A stretch of 51,618 nt of DNA from Candidatus Poribacteria bacterium. Its GTDB lineage: Bacteria; Poribacteria; WGA-4E; WGA-3G. Location: positions 1 through 51,618 of the forward strand of contig JAJDWI010000003.1 of the NCBI GenBank assembly GCA_022825665.1, written 5' to 3'. The notes under the pieces are model-generated. The model had not been told where the DNA came from, searched no databases, and saw nothing but the letters and a program-made list of their open reading frames with translations. The translations under genes and the position numbers were made by a program. This document shows, one piece after another, positions 43,822 through 51,618 of this stretch (positions are counted from its first letter, which is position 1; every line of letters starts with the position of its first letter).

Positions 43822-45243
43822 CTATTCCTCAAATAGATCATATACGTCAACAAGTATAACTCCTTCTTCAGATGCTCTCTTTATAAGTGACTCCGTAAAA
43901 CCACCAACTGAGAACAGTATATATCTCGGATCCTGCTGCCATTGAGTTGGTACTCTTTTTGACTTTTCAATCAGACGGTCCAATACATTTTCTCCAACTG
44001 GTTGATTCCACCATTTGCATTCACCAAATGTATGGCTACCATCTAAGTTCTCTGTCATTATGTCAATTTCAATATCTGATTCCCAGTGTCTACCGACAAG
44101 TATTGGAGGACTCATTAACTTTTCCTTCCCAAATAGACTAACATACTGTATACATATATCTTCAAAGATTTCTCCCATATACTGAGATAAGTTCGGCTCA
44201 ATCATTTGTTTATATACCAAATCTGAATTCTCTGATTCTATAAGACTCCTATTAGGTAACACAAAGCGAAACCAGAATTTTATATAGTTTTCTGCTATTT
44301 TATATATACCTTTTTTGCTTTTTAGTGGTGCTCGTTCCGTCACTGGAGTTTCTCGTTCTATCAATCCTAATTCTCTGAGAACACTTAAGTATTTATTTAC
44401 ACTCGTTGTACTAAGTCCAACTCTTTGTGATATTTCATTTAATCGCGTCATTCCACCAGCAACTGCTTGTAATACACTGGCATAAGTTCTGGGTTCTCTT
44501 AGTTCGGTTCGTAACAGAAAATTTACTTCATCAAATAAATATCCCTGAGGTGTGAGTAACTCATTTATGATACTTCGTTCAATATTTTTATGATATGTTT
44601 CTTTCAAATTTTGGGAAAAGTCTATAGTAAAACGATTCAGATAGGATGGTATTCCACCAAGCATTCCATATACAAGCAATTTCTCTTTGTTTGTATAGTC
44701 AGGAAAGAACTTACCACTATCTCTATAGGATAATGCTGTTAACTTTTTTTGGCTTGTCCTTCTCCCAAACAATGGTGATTTTTCAGCCAGCACTTCACCT
44801 TCCATAAAACTAACATGCGATCCACATAATATAAGGAAGATTCTACTGTTCTTTCCATGCAAGTCCCAAAACCGTTGTATAAGAGATGGTAGTGCAGGGT
44901 TGTCTTCACAGAGATATTGAAATTCATCAAGAACCACAACTAACCGTTCTTCCTGAGCCTTTTGTGCAAAATAGATTAATGCAGATTCCCAATCTCTAAA
45001 TGTCATATTCTTTAGTAAAGGATCATCAATGACATGCTGTGCAACTTCCATTACCTGTTTAAGGTGATCGCTTTCTTTCAACTGACTTGCCAGAAAGTAG
45101 ATACTCCGTTTGTCTTTACAAAACTGCAACAGTAACTCAGTTTTTCCTATTCTCCGCCTTCCATATAACACAAACAATTCTGCTCTTTGTGTTAGATATA
45201 TTTTCTCTAAGTGATCAAGTTCTTGTTCCCGATTTATAAACAC
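43822..45243 (-). CDS. AAA-type ATPase with DUF234 C-terminal domain
   Basis: A 473-residue protein: Walker A GRRRIGKTELL near residue 28, Walker B VVVLDEFQYL at about 102-111, a central HTH (ISQRVGLSTTSVNKYL) and a C-terminal DUF234 domain with a nuclease-like core (EIDIMTENLDG, TFGECKWW). Such proteins are widespread in archaea and some bacteria, with unknown biological role; a DNA-handling or defence function is guessed. Lies alone on the minus strand. Confidence 0.85.
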   Translation of the reverse strand: MFINREQELDHLEKIYLTQRAELFVLYGRRRIGKTELLLQFCKDKRSIYFLASQLKESDHLKQVMEVAQHVIDDPLLKNMTFRDWESALIYFAQKAQEERLVVVLDEFQYLCEDNPALPSLIQRFWDLHGKNSRIFLILCGSHVSFMEGEVLAEKSPLFGRRTSQKKLTALSYRDSGKFFPDYTNKEKLLVYGMLGGIPSYLNRFTIDFSQNLKETYHKNIERSIINELLTPQGYLFDEVNFLLRTELREPRTYASVLQAVAGGMTRLNEISQRVGLSTTSVNKYLSVLRELGLIERETPVTERAPLKSKKGIYKIAENYIKFWFRFVLPNRSLIESENSDLVYKQMIEPNLSQYMGEIFEDICIQYVSLFGKEKLMSPPILVGRHWESDIEIDIMTENLDGSHTFGECKWWNQPVGENVLDRLIEKSKRVPTQWQQDPRYILFSVGGFTESLIKRASEEGVILVDVYDLFEE

Positions 45244-45318
45244 GGTTTTTACCTTATACTTTAGATTATTATACTTTAGATTATAACATTATGCAATGAT
45301 ATTATCTGAATTTTCAGA

Positions 45319-45371
45319 TGTTCCTTTACAAAAGGTAGCCTTTCATCCTTTCCAACGGAATATATACTCAC
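45319..45371 (-). repeat. 53-base block, inverted relative to the copy at 51486-51538
   Basis: Reads GTGAGTATATATTCCGTTGG on the minus strand, then an AAGG-rich centre and GCTACCTTTTGTAAAGG. It matches 51486-51538 at 45 of 53 positions without gaps, but in the opposite orientation relative to the flanking TATCTGAAT and AATCCTG repeats. Confidence 0.8.
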
Positions 45372-45372
45372 C

Positions 45373-45426
45373 AATTCCTAATCCTGTAAATCCTGAAATC
45401 CTGTAAATCCTGGTTCAGACAAAACT
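45373..45426 (+). repeat. Intergenic repeat with AATCCTG units and GGTTCAGACAA, copy 2
   Basis: Four tandem variants of ATCCTG(T/A)A end in TCCTGGTTCAGACAA. Confidence 0.78.
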
Positions 45427-45478
45427 GAAAACTATATAAAACATACATGAAACATATTGTTCCAATCCCCATAACCCC

Positions 45479-45507
45479 TTCACATTCTTCCAAACACCTG
45501 TTATAAT
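45479..45507 (+). promoter_or_regulatory. Candidate promoter of locus 2
   Basis: TTCACA (45479-45484), 17-base spacer, TATAAT (45502-45507). The first ATG is 10 bases after the -10 box. Confidence 0.55.
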
Positions 45508-45513
45508 ACTACC

Positions 45514-45719
45514 ACTATGAAAAACAAAAAATACCCACAACCCATAACATTAACAAAAACCATCATCCATTACCCAAAAACCGACCATAACCAAGCAAAT
45601 AAAAAACGAACCAAAATGAAATTTTCGCACACACCTATAAACCCAGTCCCAGACTGGTAGAACCTCAAAAAGCAAAACGAACCAAAAGCCGAAAAACACC
45701 CTTTTTTGGTTCGTTTTTT
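45514..45719 (+). ncRNA. Candidate small G-poor transcript, locus 2
   Basis: A promoter at 45479-45507 and a terminator at 45674-45719 define a transcript of about 205 bases. A 47-codon reading frame (ATG at 45517, TAG ending at 45660) could be translated as a leaderless peptide starting MKNKKYPQPITLTKT, but its composition (Lys, Asn, Pro, Thr) looks like A/C-rich DNA rather than a known family. Inside is the perfect hairpin CCAGTC-CCA-GACTGG (45643-45657). AAACGAACCAAAA occurs at about 45604-45616 and again in the terminator. The upstream flank (ACATGAAACATATTG, TTCCAATCCCC) resembles locus 1. Confidence 0.4.
45674..45719 (+). terminator. Rho-independent terminator of locus 2
   Basis: AAAACGAACCAAAA (45674-45687) pairs perfectly with TTTTGGTTCGTTTT (45704-45717), then T. 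Loop of 16 bases. Confidence 0.75.
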
Positions 45720-45753
45720 ACAAGGAACAATTTTATGTGATTCATAAACCCTT

Positions 45754-45821
45754 GTAGGGGCGAGGTATACTTGTCCATCTAATCAATATTCGCTCATCGG
45801 GTGGAGAAACCTCGCCCCTAC
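45754..45821. repeat. Hairpin with GTAGGGGCGAGGT arms
   Basis: A 13-bp perfect inverted repeat (45754-45766 and 45809-45821) with a 42-base loop. Its arm matches the core of composite repeats A-C (GTAGGGGCGAGGT), so it may be a rearranged member. The remaining spacer to 46000 holds the ribosome-binding site of the next gene. Confidence 0.7.
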
Positions 45822-45999
45822 TATGGAGATGGACTATAGGATCAAAATTTTTGCACCCTATGCATCTAATGAATGTCTATATTGAAAATTAAGTATTTAA
45901 TTGCACTTATATTATTTTTATGATAAATTACTTGTCACCAGAAATCTATCGGTTAAGAAACTGAATAATGCACATCCTGTGAGGAGGAGATGTTCAACC

Positions 46000-48900
46000 A
46001 TGCTTTGGTCTTGCAATGTAATAAAGATATTATTATCCAAGCAATTCAATAGAAAGATAATTGTCCTTATAACTATCGCGTTGTGTCTTGTAATCTCAAT
46101 ACAGTTCTCATACGCTGATAAACTCCAGTTTGACAAGGATATCAGACCAATATTATCTGACAAATGCTATGCGTGTCATGGACCAGACCCTGCGACGCGA
46201 CAAGCAGATCTACGTCTCGATACAAAAGAAGGGGCATTCTCTGAACCAAGTGGTTATCCAATTATTGTCCCTGGAAAACCGGAAGAAAGCGAATTAGTAC
46301 TACGCATTACACATGAAGATATTGATAGACGCATGCCTCCACAGATTTCTAATCGACAACCCACACAAGAACAAATTGATACCTTAATCCAGTGGATCAA
46401 GGAAGGGGCTGAATGGGAAGAACATTGGGCATATTTTCCACCCAAAAAAGTTAATCCACCAGATGTGAAAACTATGGAATGGATTAAAAATCCCATTGAT
46501 CAGTTTATACTTGGTAAATTAGAAGCGGAAGGACTTGAACCCTCTCCAGAGGCAGATAGACGCACACTTATAAGACGACTACATTTCGACTTAACAGGGT
46601 TATTACCAACACCTGGAGAGGTAGATCAATTTCTACGTGACCAACGACCAGAAGCCTATGATCATCTTGTTAATCGTTTACTGTCTAATCCACAATTCGG
46701 TGAACGTCTGGCAATCTATTGGCTTGATTTGGTACGTTATGCTGATACAAGTGGGTATCATTCGGATGAAAATGTTAGTATTTGGCCCTACAGAGACTAT
46801 GTGATTAAAGCATTTAACGACAATATGCCTTATGACCAATTTACCATAGAAAACCTTGCAGGAGACTTACTTACAAATGCCTCACAAGAACAGAAGGTGG
46901 CATCTGGTTACAATAGATTAAATCAAACAACCGCTGAAGGTGGTGCACAAGCAAAAGAATATCTGGCAATCTATGCTGCAGATAGAGTTCGCACAACTGC
47001 ATCAGTGTGGTTGGGTGCTACACTTGGATGTGCACAATGTCATGACCATAAATTTGATCCTTATACTGCAAAGGATTTTTACAGTTTCGCTGCGTTTTTT
47101 GCTGATATTGAAGGTCCTGGTGTTTATAGAGGTGGCAGCAAATGGGATCCGGTTGTAATGTTACCAACTCAAGAACAACAAACGGAATTACAAGAAATTG
47201 ATATTGAATTAGATAGATTACAAAAAGTGTTAAAATTGCCTTCTACTGGATTAGAAGTTGAACAGAAAAAGTGGGAGGAAAAAATTCAATTACTTCTCAC
47301 ATCAACAGATGCCGCTGATTTTGCATGGGTAGACGATTCCCAATCAAATGGCGGTAAAACAGAGGGCACATGGAAATTTGTTGGGAAAAATGAAGCACCA
47401 GTTTTCAGCAAAGAACGATCACGAATACAGACAGCTGCACCTGAACAACTTGTCCAACATTCATTTCATAGCGCAAATCGCAAAGTCACACTAACTGATG
47501 GTGACAAACTTTACGCGTATGTTTGGTTAGACCCAGACAATCCACCCCAGACAATCATGCTACAATGGAACGATGGAAACTGGGAACATAGAGCATTCTG
47601 GGGTGAAGACAAAATCAAGTATGGTGAGATTGGAAATAATACACCTGCCCACAAACCAATGGGAGATCTACCAAATCTTGGTGAATGGACACGACTTGAA
47701 GTTGACCCCACTGTTGTTGGATTGAAAGCTGGCAGTGTTCTGAATGGGATGGCTTTCACTCAATTTGGTGGTAAAGCATATTGGGATGCAGCTGGTATAG
47801 CAACCACCCTTGGTAATGTAACAAAGAATTCACACGACAGCAATGTAATTAAAGCAATTCAAGTTGATCCTTTCATCAGAACGACAAACCATCGAAAACA
47901 GATTTCTGATTACTATCGCCGTATTGCTCCAGCCTTTGACGGTATCCGCAACCAGATATCTGACTTGGAAAAACGGAAAAATGAAATCAGATCCAAGACT
48001 CCGTATTCTCTAACTACCGTATCTGTTCAACCTCGTACAACACGGATACTACCGAGAGGAAATTGGCTTGACGACTCTGGTGATATCGTAGATCCAATGA
48101 TACCCGAATTCTTAGGCAATCTAAATATAAACAATCGTCGTCCATCACGTCTTGATCTTGCAAAATGGGTGGTCTCAAAGGACAATCCGTTGACTGCTCG
48201 TACATTTGTAAATAGGTTGTGGGCTCTTTACTTCGGTACTGGTATCTCGCGTGTTCTTGATGACCTTGGAGCACAAGGTGAACCACCTGTACATACAGAG
48301 TTGCTTGATTGGTTAGCTGTGGAATTTATGGAAAGTGGTTGGAACGTCAAACACATGGTGAAACTCATTGTCTCGTCAAACGCTTACCGACAATCTTCTA
48401 AACCCAATGAAGTATTACAAGAAAAAGATCCCTATAACCGACTAATTGCGCGTCAATCAAGTTGGAGACTCGATGCAGAAATAGTACGTGACAATGCACT
48501 ATTACTGAGTGGACTTCTTGTTAAGAAGATCGGAGGTCCAAGTGTTAGACCATATCAACCAATAGGATATTATTCAAATCTAAACTTCCCCAAGCGGAAA
48601 TATGTTCATGACACTGGCGAAAGTCAATACCGTAGAGGGTTATATACTCACTGGCAGCGCACCTTCCTACATCCAAGTATGATGGCATTTGATGCTCCCA
48701 GTAGACAGGAATGTACTGCTGAAAGGTCTACTTCAAATACTCCAATGCAAGCACTTACGTTACTCAATGATCCGACTTATGTTGAAGCTGCAAGAGAGTT
48801 TGCTGCACGGATAATCCGTGAAGGTGGTGAAACTTCAACTGATCGTATCAATTGGGCATACCGAAAAGCCTTATCACGAGTGCCTGAACAGAAAGAACTC

Positions 48901-49086
48901 GAAATCATAACGAGTCTGATTGATAAACATTCAGAAGAATACACAAGCAATCCAGATGCAGCAAAAGCATTAGTTGCACTGAGAGAGACACCATCAACAA
49001 AGGGACTTGATCCTACTGAACTCGCTTCTTGGACATCAGCCGCACGAGTGCTATTGAACCTACATGAAACCATTACGCGATATTAA
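46000..49086 (+). CDS. Planctomycete-type cytochrome-c-like DUF1549/DUF1553 protein (PSD1 family)
   Basis: A 1028-residue exported protein from the ATG at 46000, chosen because GAGGAGGA lies 11 bases upstream; an open frame extends back to a TTG at 45901. Signal or anchor segment IIVLITIALCLVISIQFSYAD. A c-type haem motif Cys56-x2-Cys59-His60 (PSCyt1-like), then DUF1549 (DQFILGKLEAEGLEP, RRLHFDLTGLLPTPGEV, CAQCHDHKFDP), an inserted beta-sandwich domain of about 100 residues near 500-600 (LYAYVWLDPDNPPQTIMLQW), and DUF1553 (VNRLWALYFGTGIS, TPMQALTLLNDP). Partner of the DUF1501 protein. Function unknown; redox or sulfated-sugar processing has been suggested for the family. Confidence 0.9.
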   Translation: MLWSCNVIKILLSKQFNRKIIVLITIALCLVISIQFSYADKLQFDKDIRPILSDKCYACHGPDPATRQADLRLDTKEGAFSEPSGYPIIVPGKPEESELVLRITHEDIDRRMPPQISNRQPTQEQIDTLIQWIKEGAEWEEHWAYFPPKKVNPPDVKTMEWIKNPIDQFILGKLEAEGLEPSPEADRRTLIRRLHFDLTGLLPTPGEVDQFLRDQRPEAYDHLVNRLLSNPQFGERLAIYWLDLVRYADTSGYHSDENVSIWPYRDYVIKAFNDNMPYDQFTIENLAGDLLTNASQEQKVASGYNRLNQTTAEGGAQAKEYLAIYAADRVRTTASVWLGATLGCAQCHDHKFDPYTAKDFYSFAAFFADIEGPGVYRGGSKWDPVVMLPTQEQQTELQEIDIELDRLQKVLKLPSTGLEVEQKKWEEKIQLLLTSTDAADFAWVDDSQSNGGKTEGTWKFVGKNEAPVFSKERSRIQTAAPEQLVQHSFHSANRKVTLTDGDKLYAYVWLDPDNPPQTIMLQWNDGNWEHRAFWGEDKIKYGEIGNNTPAHKPMGDLPNLGEWTRLEVDPTVVGLKAGSVLNGMAFTQFGGKAYWDAAGIATTLGNVTKNSHDSNVIKAIQVDPFIRTTNHRKQISDYYRRIAPAFDGIRNQISDLEKRKNEIRSKTPYSLTTVSVQPRTTRILPRGNWLDDSGDIVDPMIPEFLGNLNINNRRPSRLDLAKWVVSKDNPLTARTFVNRLWALYFGTGISRVLDDLGAQGEPPVHTELLDWLAVEFMESGWNVKHMVKLIVSSNAYRQSSKPNEVLQEKDPYNRLIARQSSWRLDAEIVRDNALLLSGLLVKKIGGPSVRPYQPIGYYSNLNFPKRKYVHDTGESQYRRGLYTHWQRTFLHPSMMAFDAPSRQECTAERSTSNTPMQALTLLNDPTYVEAAREFAARIIREGGETSTDRINWAYRKALSRVPEQKELEIITSLIDKHSEEYTSNPDAAKALVALRETPSTKGLDPTELASWTSAARVLLNLHETITRY

Positions 49087-49202
49087 TGCATGAAGGTTCT
49101 ATTTACTATATGTAACTCTGATGAAGAATGGAATTGAGTAGAGACAAATTACATGAAGGATGTTAATGTTAGCATAGGTTTCAATTCTTGTTGGTAATTT
49201 AG

Positions 49203-49610
49203 ATGGTACAGGTTATGAGGTCTAAAGTAATAAAAATCTTATTAGCATTACTTGTAGTTCTATGTATTCTATTTGGAATTGCAAGTGGTATTTCCTATCA
49301 ATTTACAGATGAGAGTAATGATATTAATGGCAAAACAGCCAATTTTAAAAAAGGTTTTTTCAGATTAGTGCTTGTTGTTTCAATCGTTGTTAGTATTCTG
49401 GGAGGAGTTTTCTTCGCACATCTTGCAAAGAAAGATGAACTTGCTGATGAAGATGATGGAGATCCACCTCCAAGACATTACACTAAACCTAAGTTGACAT
49501 TCTTTAGTTTTTCTACTGTTATCTTTGGATTTATTTGGTTAGTGTACTTTATAATTCAATGGCCGGTTTATTATGTAATTGTATTTGTTATAAATGGTTT
49601 TACAAGTTAA
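49203..49610 (+). CDS. Hypothetical membrane protein between the PSD1 and DUF1501 genes
   Basis: A 135-residue protein with three hydrophobic spans (about 8-28, 52-72 and 99-130) and an acidic/Pro-rich loop (KKDELADEDDGDPPPRHY) between the second and third. A second in-frame Met five codons downstream is possible. No ribosome-binding site stands out and no family is recognised. Same direction as, and placed between, two genes that normally adjoin. Confidence 0.6.
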   Translation: MVQVMRSKVIKILLALLVVLCILFGIASGISYQFTDESNDINGKTANFKKGFFRLVLVVSIVVSILGGVFFAHLAKKDELADEDDGDPPPRHYTKPKLTFFSFSTVIFGFIWLVYFIIQWPVYYVIVFVINGFTS

Positions 49611-49762
49611 TTCAATTGATTATGGAATGAGCTAAATTTGTATGAATAAAGTAATCTTCAAGAGTTTTTTATATTGTTATTAACCACAGTAAATTGATGA
49701 ATATTATTGGACAAACCCGCATAAACACTTCACCTGATTCTAAATCACGAGAGGTATGAGAT

Positions 49763-51202
49763 ATGGCTATAGATATTAATGAAGAAACAAAACTCAACCT
49801 TACAAGACGTACATTTCTGGGAAAATCAGTGCGTGGTATCGGGTCACTTGCACTTGCTTCTCTGTTATCACCCTCACTGCTTAAAGCTGCGCCAAAGATT
49901 GAGAAATGGCAAGGTATAATCACAGAACCACACATAACTCCAAAGGCAAAACGAGTTATTCACCTATGTATGGCAGGCGGACCATCACATTTAGAGACCT
50001 TAGATTATAAACCTAAACTTGCGGAAATGCACGGTAAACCGATGCCGCAGTCATATACAAAAGGACAACCAATTGCCCAACTTCAGGGACAAGCTAATTC
50101 ACTCAAGTGTCTTGGACCAACCCATGAATTTAAAAAGTTTGGTGAATCAGGTCAAGAGATGAGTTCCGCATTTCCACATATTGGTAGCCTTGCTGATGAC
50201 ATCTGCATAGTTAGATCACTTCGTACTGAACAGATCAATCATGACCCCGCACATACCTTCATGAACACTGGAACAGCAATCTCAGGCAGACCCAGTATGG
50301 GTTCATGGTTGCTGTATGGACTTGGTAGTGAAAACGAAAACCTACCGGGATATGTCGTTTTAATCTCATCTGGCGGTGGACAGGACCAACCTATTGCAAA
50401 CCGACAATGGCATAGTGGTTTCCTGCCGGGACAATTTCAAGGTGTTCAGTTCAATTCAAGCGGGGATCCCGTTCATTACGTCTCAAGTCCTGATGGAGTC
50501 AGTCAAGAACAACAGCAAGACGTTGTTGGTGCAGTGCAGTCTTTAAACAGCATTCTCAATGAGACCGTTGATGACCCAACGATTGCCACACGAATCAATC
50601 AATATGAGATGGCATTCCGCATGCAGACGAGTGTCCCCGAATTGACCGACATATCAAAAGAACCACAGGATATACTTGATATGTACGGTGCAAAACCGGG
50701 AGATGGTTCGTATGCTTCTAACTGTCTACTTGCACGAAGATTAGCAGAACGCGGAGTACGTTTTATCCAACTATACCATCGCGGATGGGATCATCACGGT
50801 GGAATTCAAAACGCTATCAAAACAACTGCTGGATATGTGGACAAAGCAACAGCAGCACTTGTGAATGATTTAAAGCAACGTGGTATGTTAGATGATACAT
50901 TAGTTATCTGGGGTGGAGAATTTGGTCGGACACCAATGGCACAAGGTAGTGGACGCGATCACCACATAAAAGGTTTCTCAATGTGGATGGCAGGCGGCGG
51001 AGTCAAAGGTGGTATAAGTTACGGAAACACCGATGAATTGGGTTACAATGCCGTTGAAAACATCGTCCATGTCCATGACTTCCATGCAACAATGCTCCAT
51101 CTATTCGGTATTGACCATGAAAAACTGATATATCGTTTCCAAGGTCGCGATTTCCGCCTTACAGATGTCCACGGACATGTTGTCAAAGATATATTGACTT
51201 AG
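49763..51202 (+). CDS. DUF1501 protein with Tat signal
   Basis: A 479-residue exported protein. The N-terminus carries a twin-arginine motif TRRTFLG (Arg15-Arg16) and a hydrophobic stretch ending at LLKAAP. The DUF1501 body has GGPSHLETLDYKP, FPHIGSLADDI, IVRSLRTEQINHDPAH, LYHRGWDHHG and WGGEFGRTPMAQG, an alkaline-phosphatase/sulfatase-like fold (inference from family). Usually paired with DUF1549/1553 proteins in planctomycetes and poribacteria. AGAGG lies upstream of the ATG. Confidence 0.9.
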   Translation: MAIDINEETKLNLTRRTFLGKSVRGIGSLALASLLSPSLLKAAPKIEKWQGIITEPHITPKAKRVIHLCMAGGPSHLETLDYKPKLAEMHGKPMPQSYTKGQPIAQLQGQANSLKCLGPTHEFKKFGESGQEMSSAFPHIGSLADDICIVRSLRTEQINHDPAHTFMNTGTAISGRPSMGSWLLYGLGSENENLPGYVVLISSGGGQDQPIANRQWHSGFLPGQFQGVQFNSSGDPVHYVSSPDGVSQEQQQDVVGAVQSLNSILNETVDDPTIATRINQYEMAFRMQTSVPELTDISKEPQDILDMYGAKPGDGSYASNCLLARRLAERGVRFIQLYHRGWDHHGGIQNAIKTTAGYVDKATAALVNDLKQRGMLDDTLVIWGGEFGRTPMAQGSGRDHHIKGFSMWMAGGGVKGGISYGNTDELGYNAVENIVHVHDFHATMLHLFGIDHEKLIYRFQGRDFRLTDVHGHVVKDILT

Positions 51203-51283
51203 GATAGTATATACAATCTGAATATTTACTATGCTATGAAGACAGACAGTTTATAGTAATAACCATAATTATTTACACACTAC

Positions 51284-51320
51284 GGTTCGGTTAGGATACC
51301 GAACCATTAGCGTCAATTTA
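51284..51320 (-). repeat. GGTTCGG-family palindrome with one long arm
   Basis: GGTTCGGTTAGGATACCGAACC followed by ATTAGCGTCAATTTA. Matches the right half of 7942-7993 and abuts composite copy C. Confidence 0.72.
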
Positions 51321-51331
51321 AGGAGAAAACG

Positions 51332-51449
51332 CGTTCGTAGTCGCGCAATTCATTGCGCCTCGGACATTCCGTAGGGGCGAGGTCTCCTCGCCCGCATGCT
51401 CACATACAGTCCTGTAAACCGAAGCGAGCAAAGCAACCTTCGACATATA
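51332..51449 (+). repeat. Composite intergenic repeat, copy C
   Basis: Starts GTTCGTAGTCGCGCAATTC, has the GGGCGAGG-TCT-CCTCGCCC hairpin, and ends with GAGCAAAGCAACC. It lacks the insertion found in copy B. The gene-free end of the window (51203-51618) consists almost wholly of repeats. Confidence 0.8.
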
Positions 51450-51485
51450 TGTTATCTGAATCAAGATTTCCAGGATCGGGAGTTA

Positions 51486-51538
51486 GTGGGTATATATTCC
51501 GTTGTCCAGGAGGAAGGACTACCTTTTGCAAAGGAACA
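51486..51538 (+). repeat. 53-base block, forward copy
   Basis: GTGGGTATATATTCCGTTG ... CTACCTTTTGCAAAGGAACA. 45 of 53 positions match the complement of 45319-45371. Confidence 0.8.
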
Positions 51539-51553
51539 TCGGCATACAATCTC

Positions 51554-51600
51554 TTATCCTGAAAATCCTGTAATCTTGCAAATCCTGGTTCAGACAACAA
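51554..51600 (+). repeat. Intergenic repeat with AATCCTG units and GGTTCAGACAA, copy 3
   Basis: TATCCTGAAAATCCTG, TAATCTTGCAAATCCTG, GTTCAGACAA, then C/A-rich DNA to the window end. A third G-poor locus may continue outside. Confidence 0.72.
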
Positions 51601-51618
51601 ACAATTCAAACGGACAAG

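Noticed and set aside
51353-51609. Two 69-codon frames on opposite strands
   Set aside because: Made of composite repeat C and the AATCCTG repeat; no start signal.

Overview
The window looks like part of the chromosome of a low-GC member of Candidatus Poribacteria or a close relative (Planctomycetes-like gene families, AT-rich DNA). This is inferred from the gene mix: four phytanoyl-CoA dioxygenase (PhyH) proteins, three sulfatase-fold enzymes, a DUF1549/DUF1553 plus DUF1501 pair, LamG proteins, large TPR proteins, and a secreted protein whose tail carries NYPNPFNPETWMPYQL, a sorting-type signature I associate with that group. No rRNA, tRNA or CRISPR array was found.

Layout. 1-420: relic of an IS200/IS605-type right end. 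421-7717: lytic transglycosylase, SMP-30-like lactonase, PhoX/DUF839-like secreted protein, ADP-ribosylglycohydrolase. 7718-8427 and 11353-12221: gene-free repeat islands flanking two LamG paralogues and an enolase-superfamily gene. 12222-17350: PhyH, PorV-like outer-membrane protein, MFS transporter, and a UvrD-like helicase with an embedded GIY-YIG nuclease domain. 17401-21881: purL-purQ-membrane protein, preceded by a DUF433/DUF5615 toxin-antitoxin pair. 22058-27566: TIM-barrel PEP-hydrolase-like protein, sulfatase-fold enzyme, PhyH, RelE/HigB-type toxin with its antitoxin, and sulfatase. 28129-34957: trpD-trpC, then on the minus strand ribokinase, a TPR giant, biotin ligase and DUF523. 35039-38337: Rpn-like nuclease, small membrane/TPR protein, an HNH nuclease with a phosphorothioate-DNA (SBD) reader domain, and a DndC-like PP-loop protein. 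39072-43793: 43-aa membrane peptide, solute-binding protein, two tandem PhyH paralogues and a sulfatase. 43822-51202: DUF234-type ATPase, then the cytochrome-c-like DUF1549/1553 protein, a membrane protein and the DUF1501 protein.

How the genes fit together. Secreted hydrolases, LamG proteins, sulfatases, PhyH oxygenases and a sugar kinase suggest scavenging of sulfated or complex organic matter. Housekeeping islands (purLQ, trpDC, birA) are interleaved with stress and defence modules (two TA pairs, helicase-nuclease, DndC-like/HNH pair).

The least explained material is (a) the DndC-like + SBD-HNH pair without other dnd/ssp genes, (b) the helicase with an internal GIY-YIG domain, and (c) the intergenic DNA. 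The intergenic DNA holds several hairpin repeat families with compensatory stem changes, a 53-bp block present in opposite orientation at two loci, and two G-poor loci each with a candidate promoter and a U-tract terminator that may make small RNAs. All functional calls come from reading the sequence; no database search was run.
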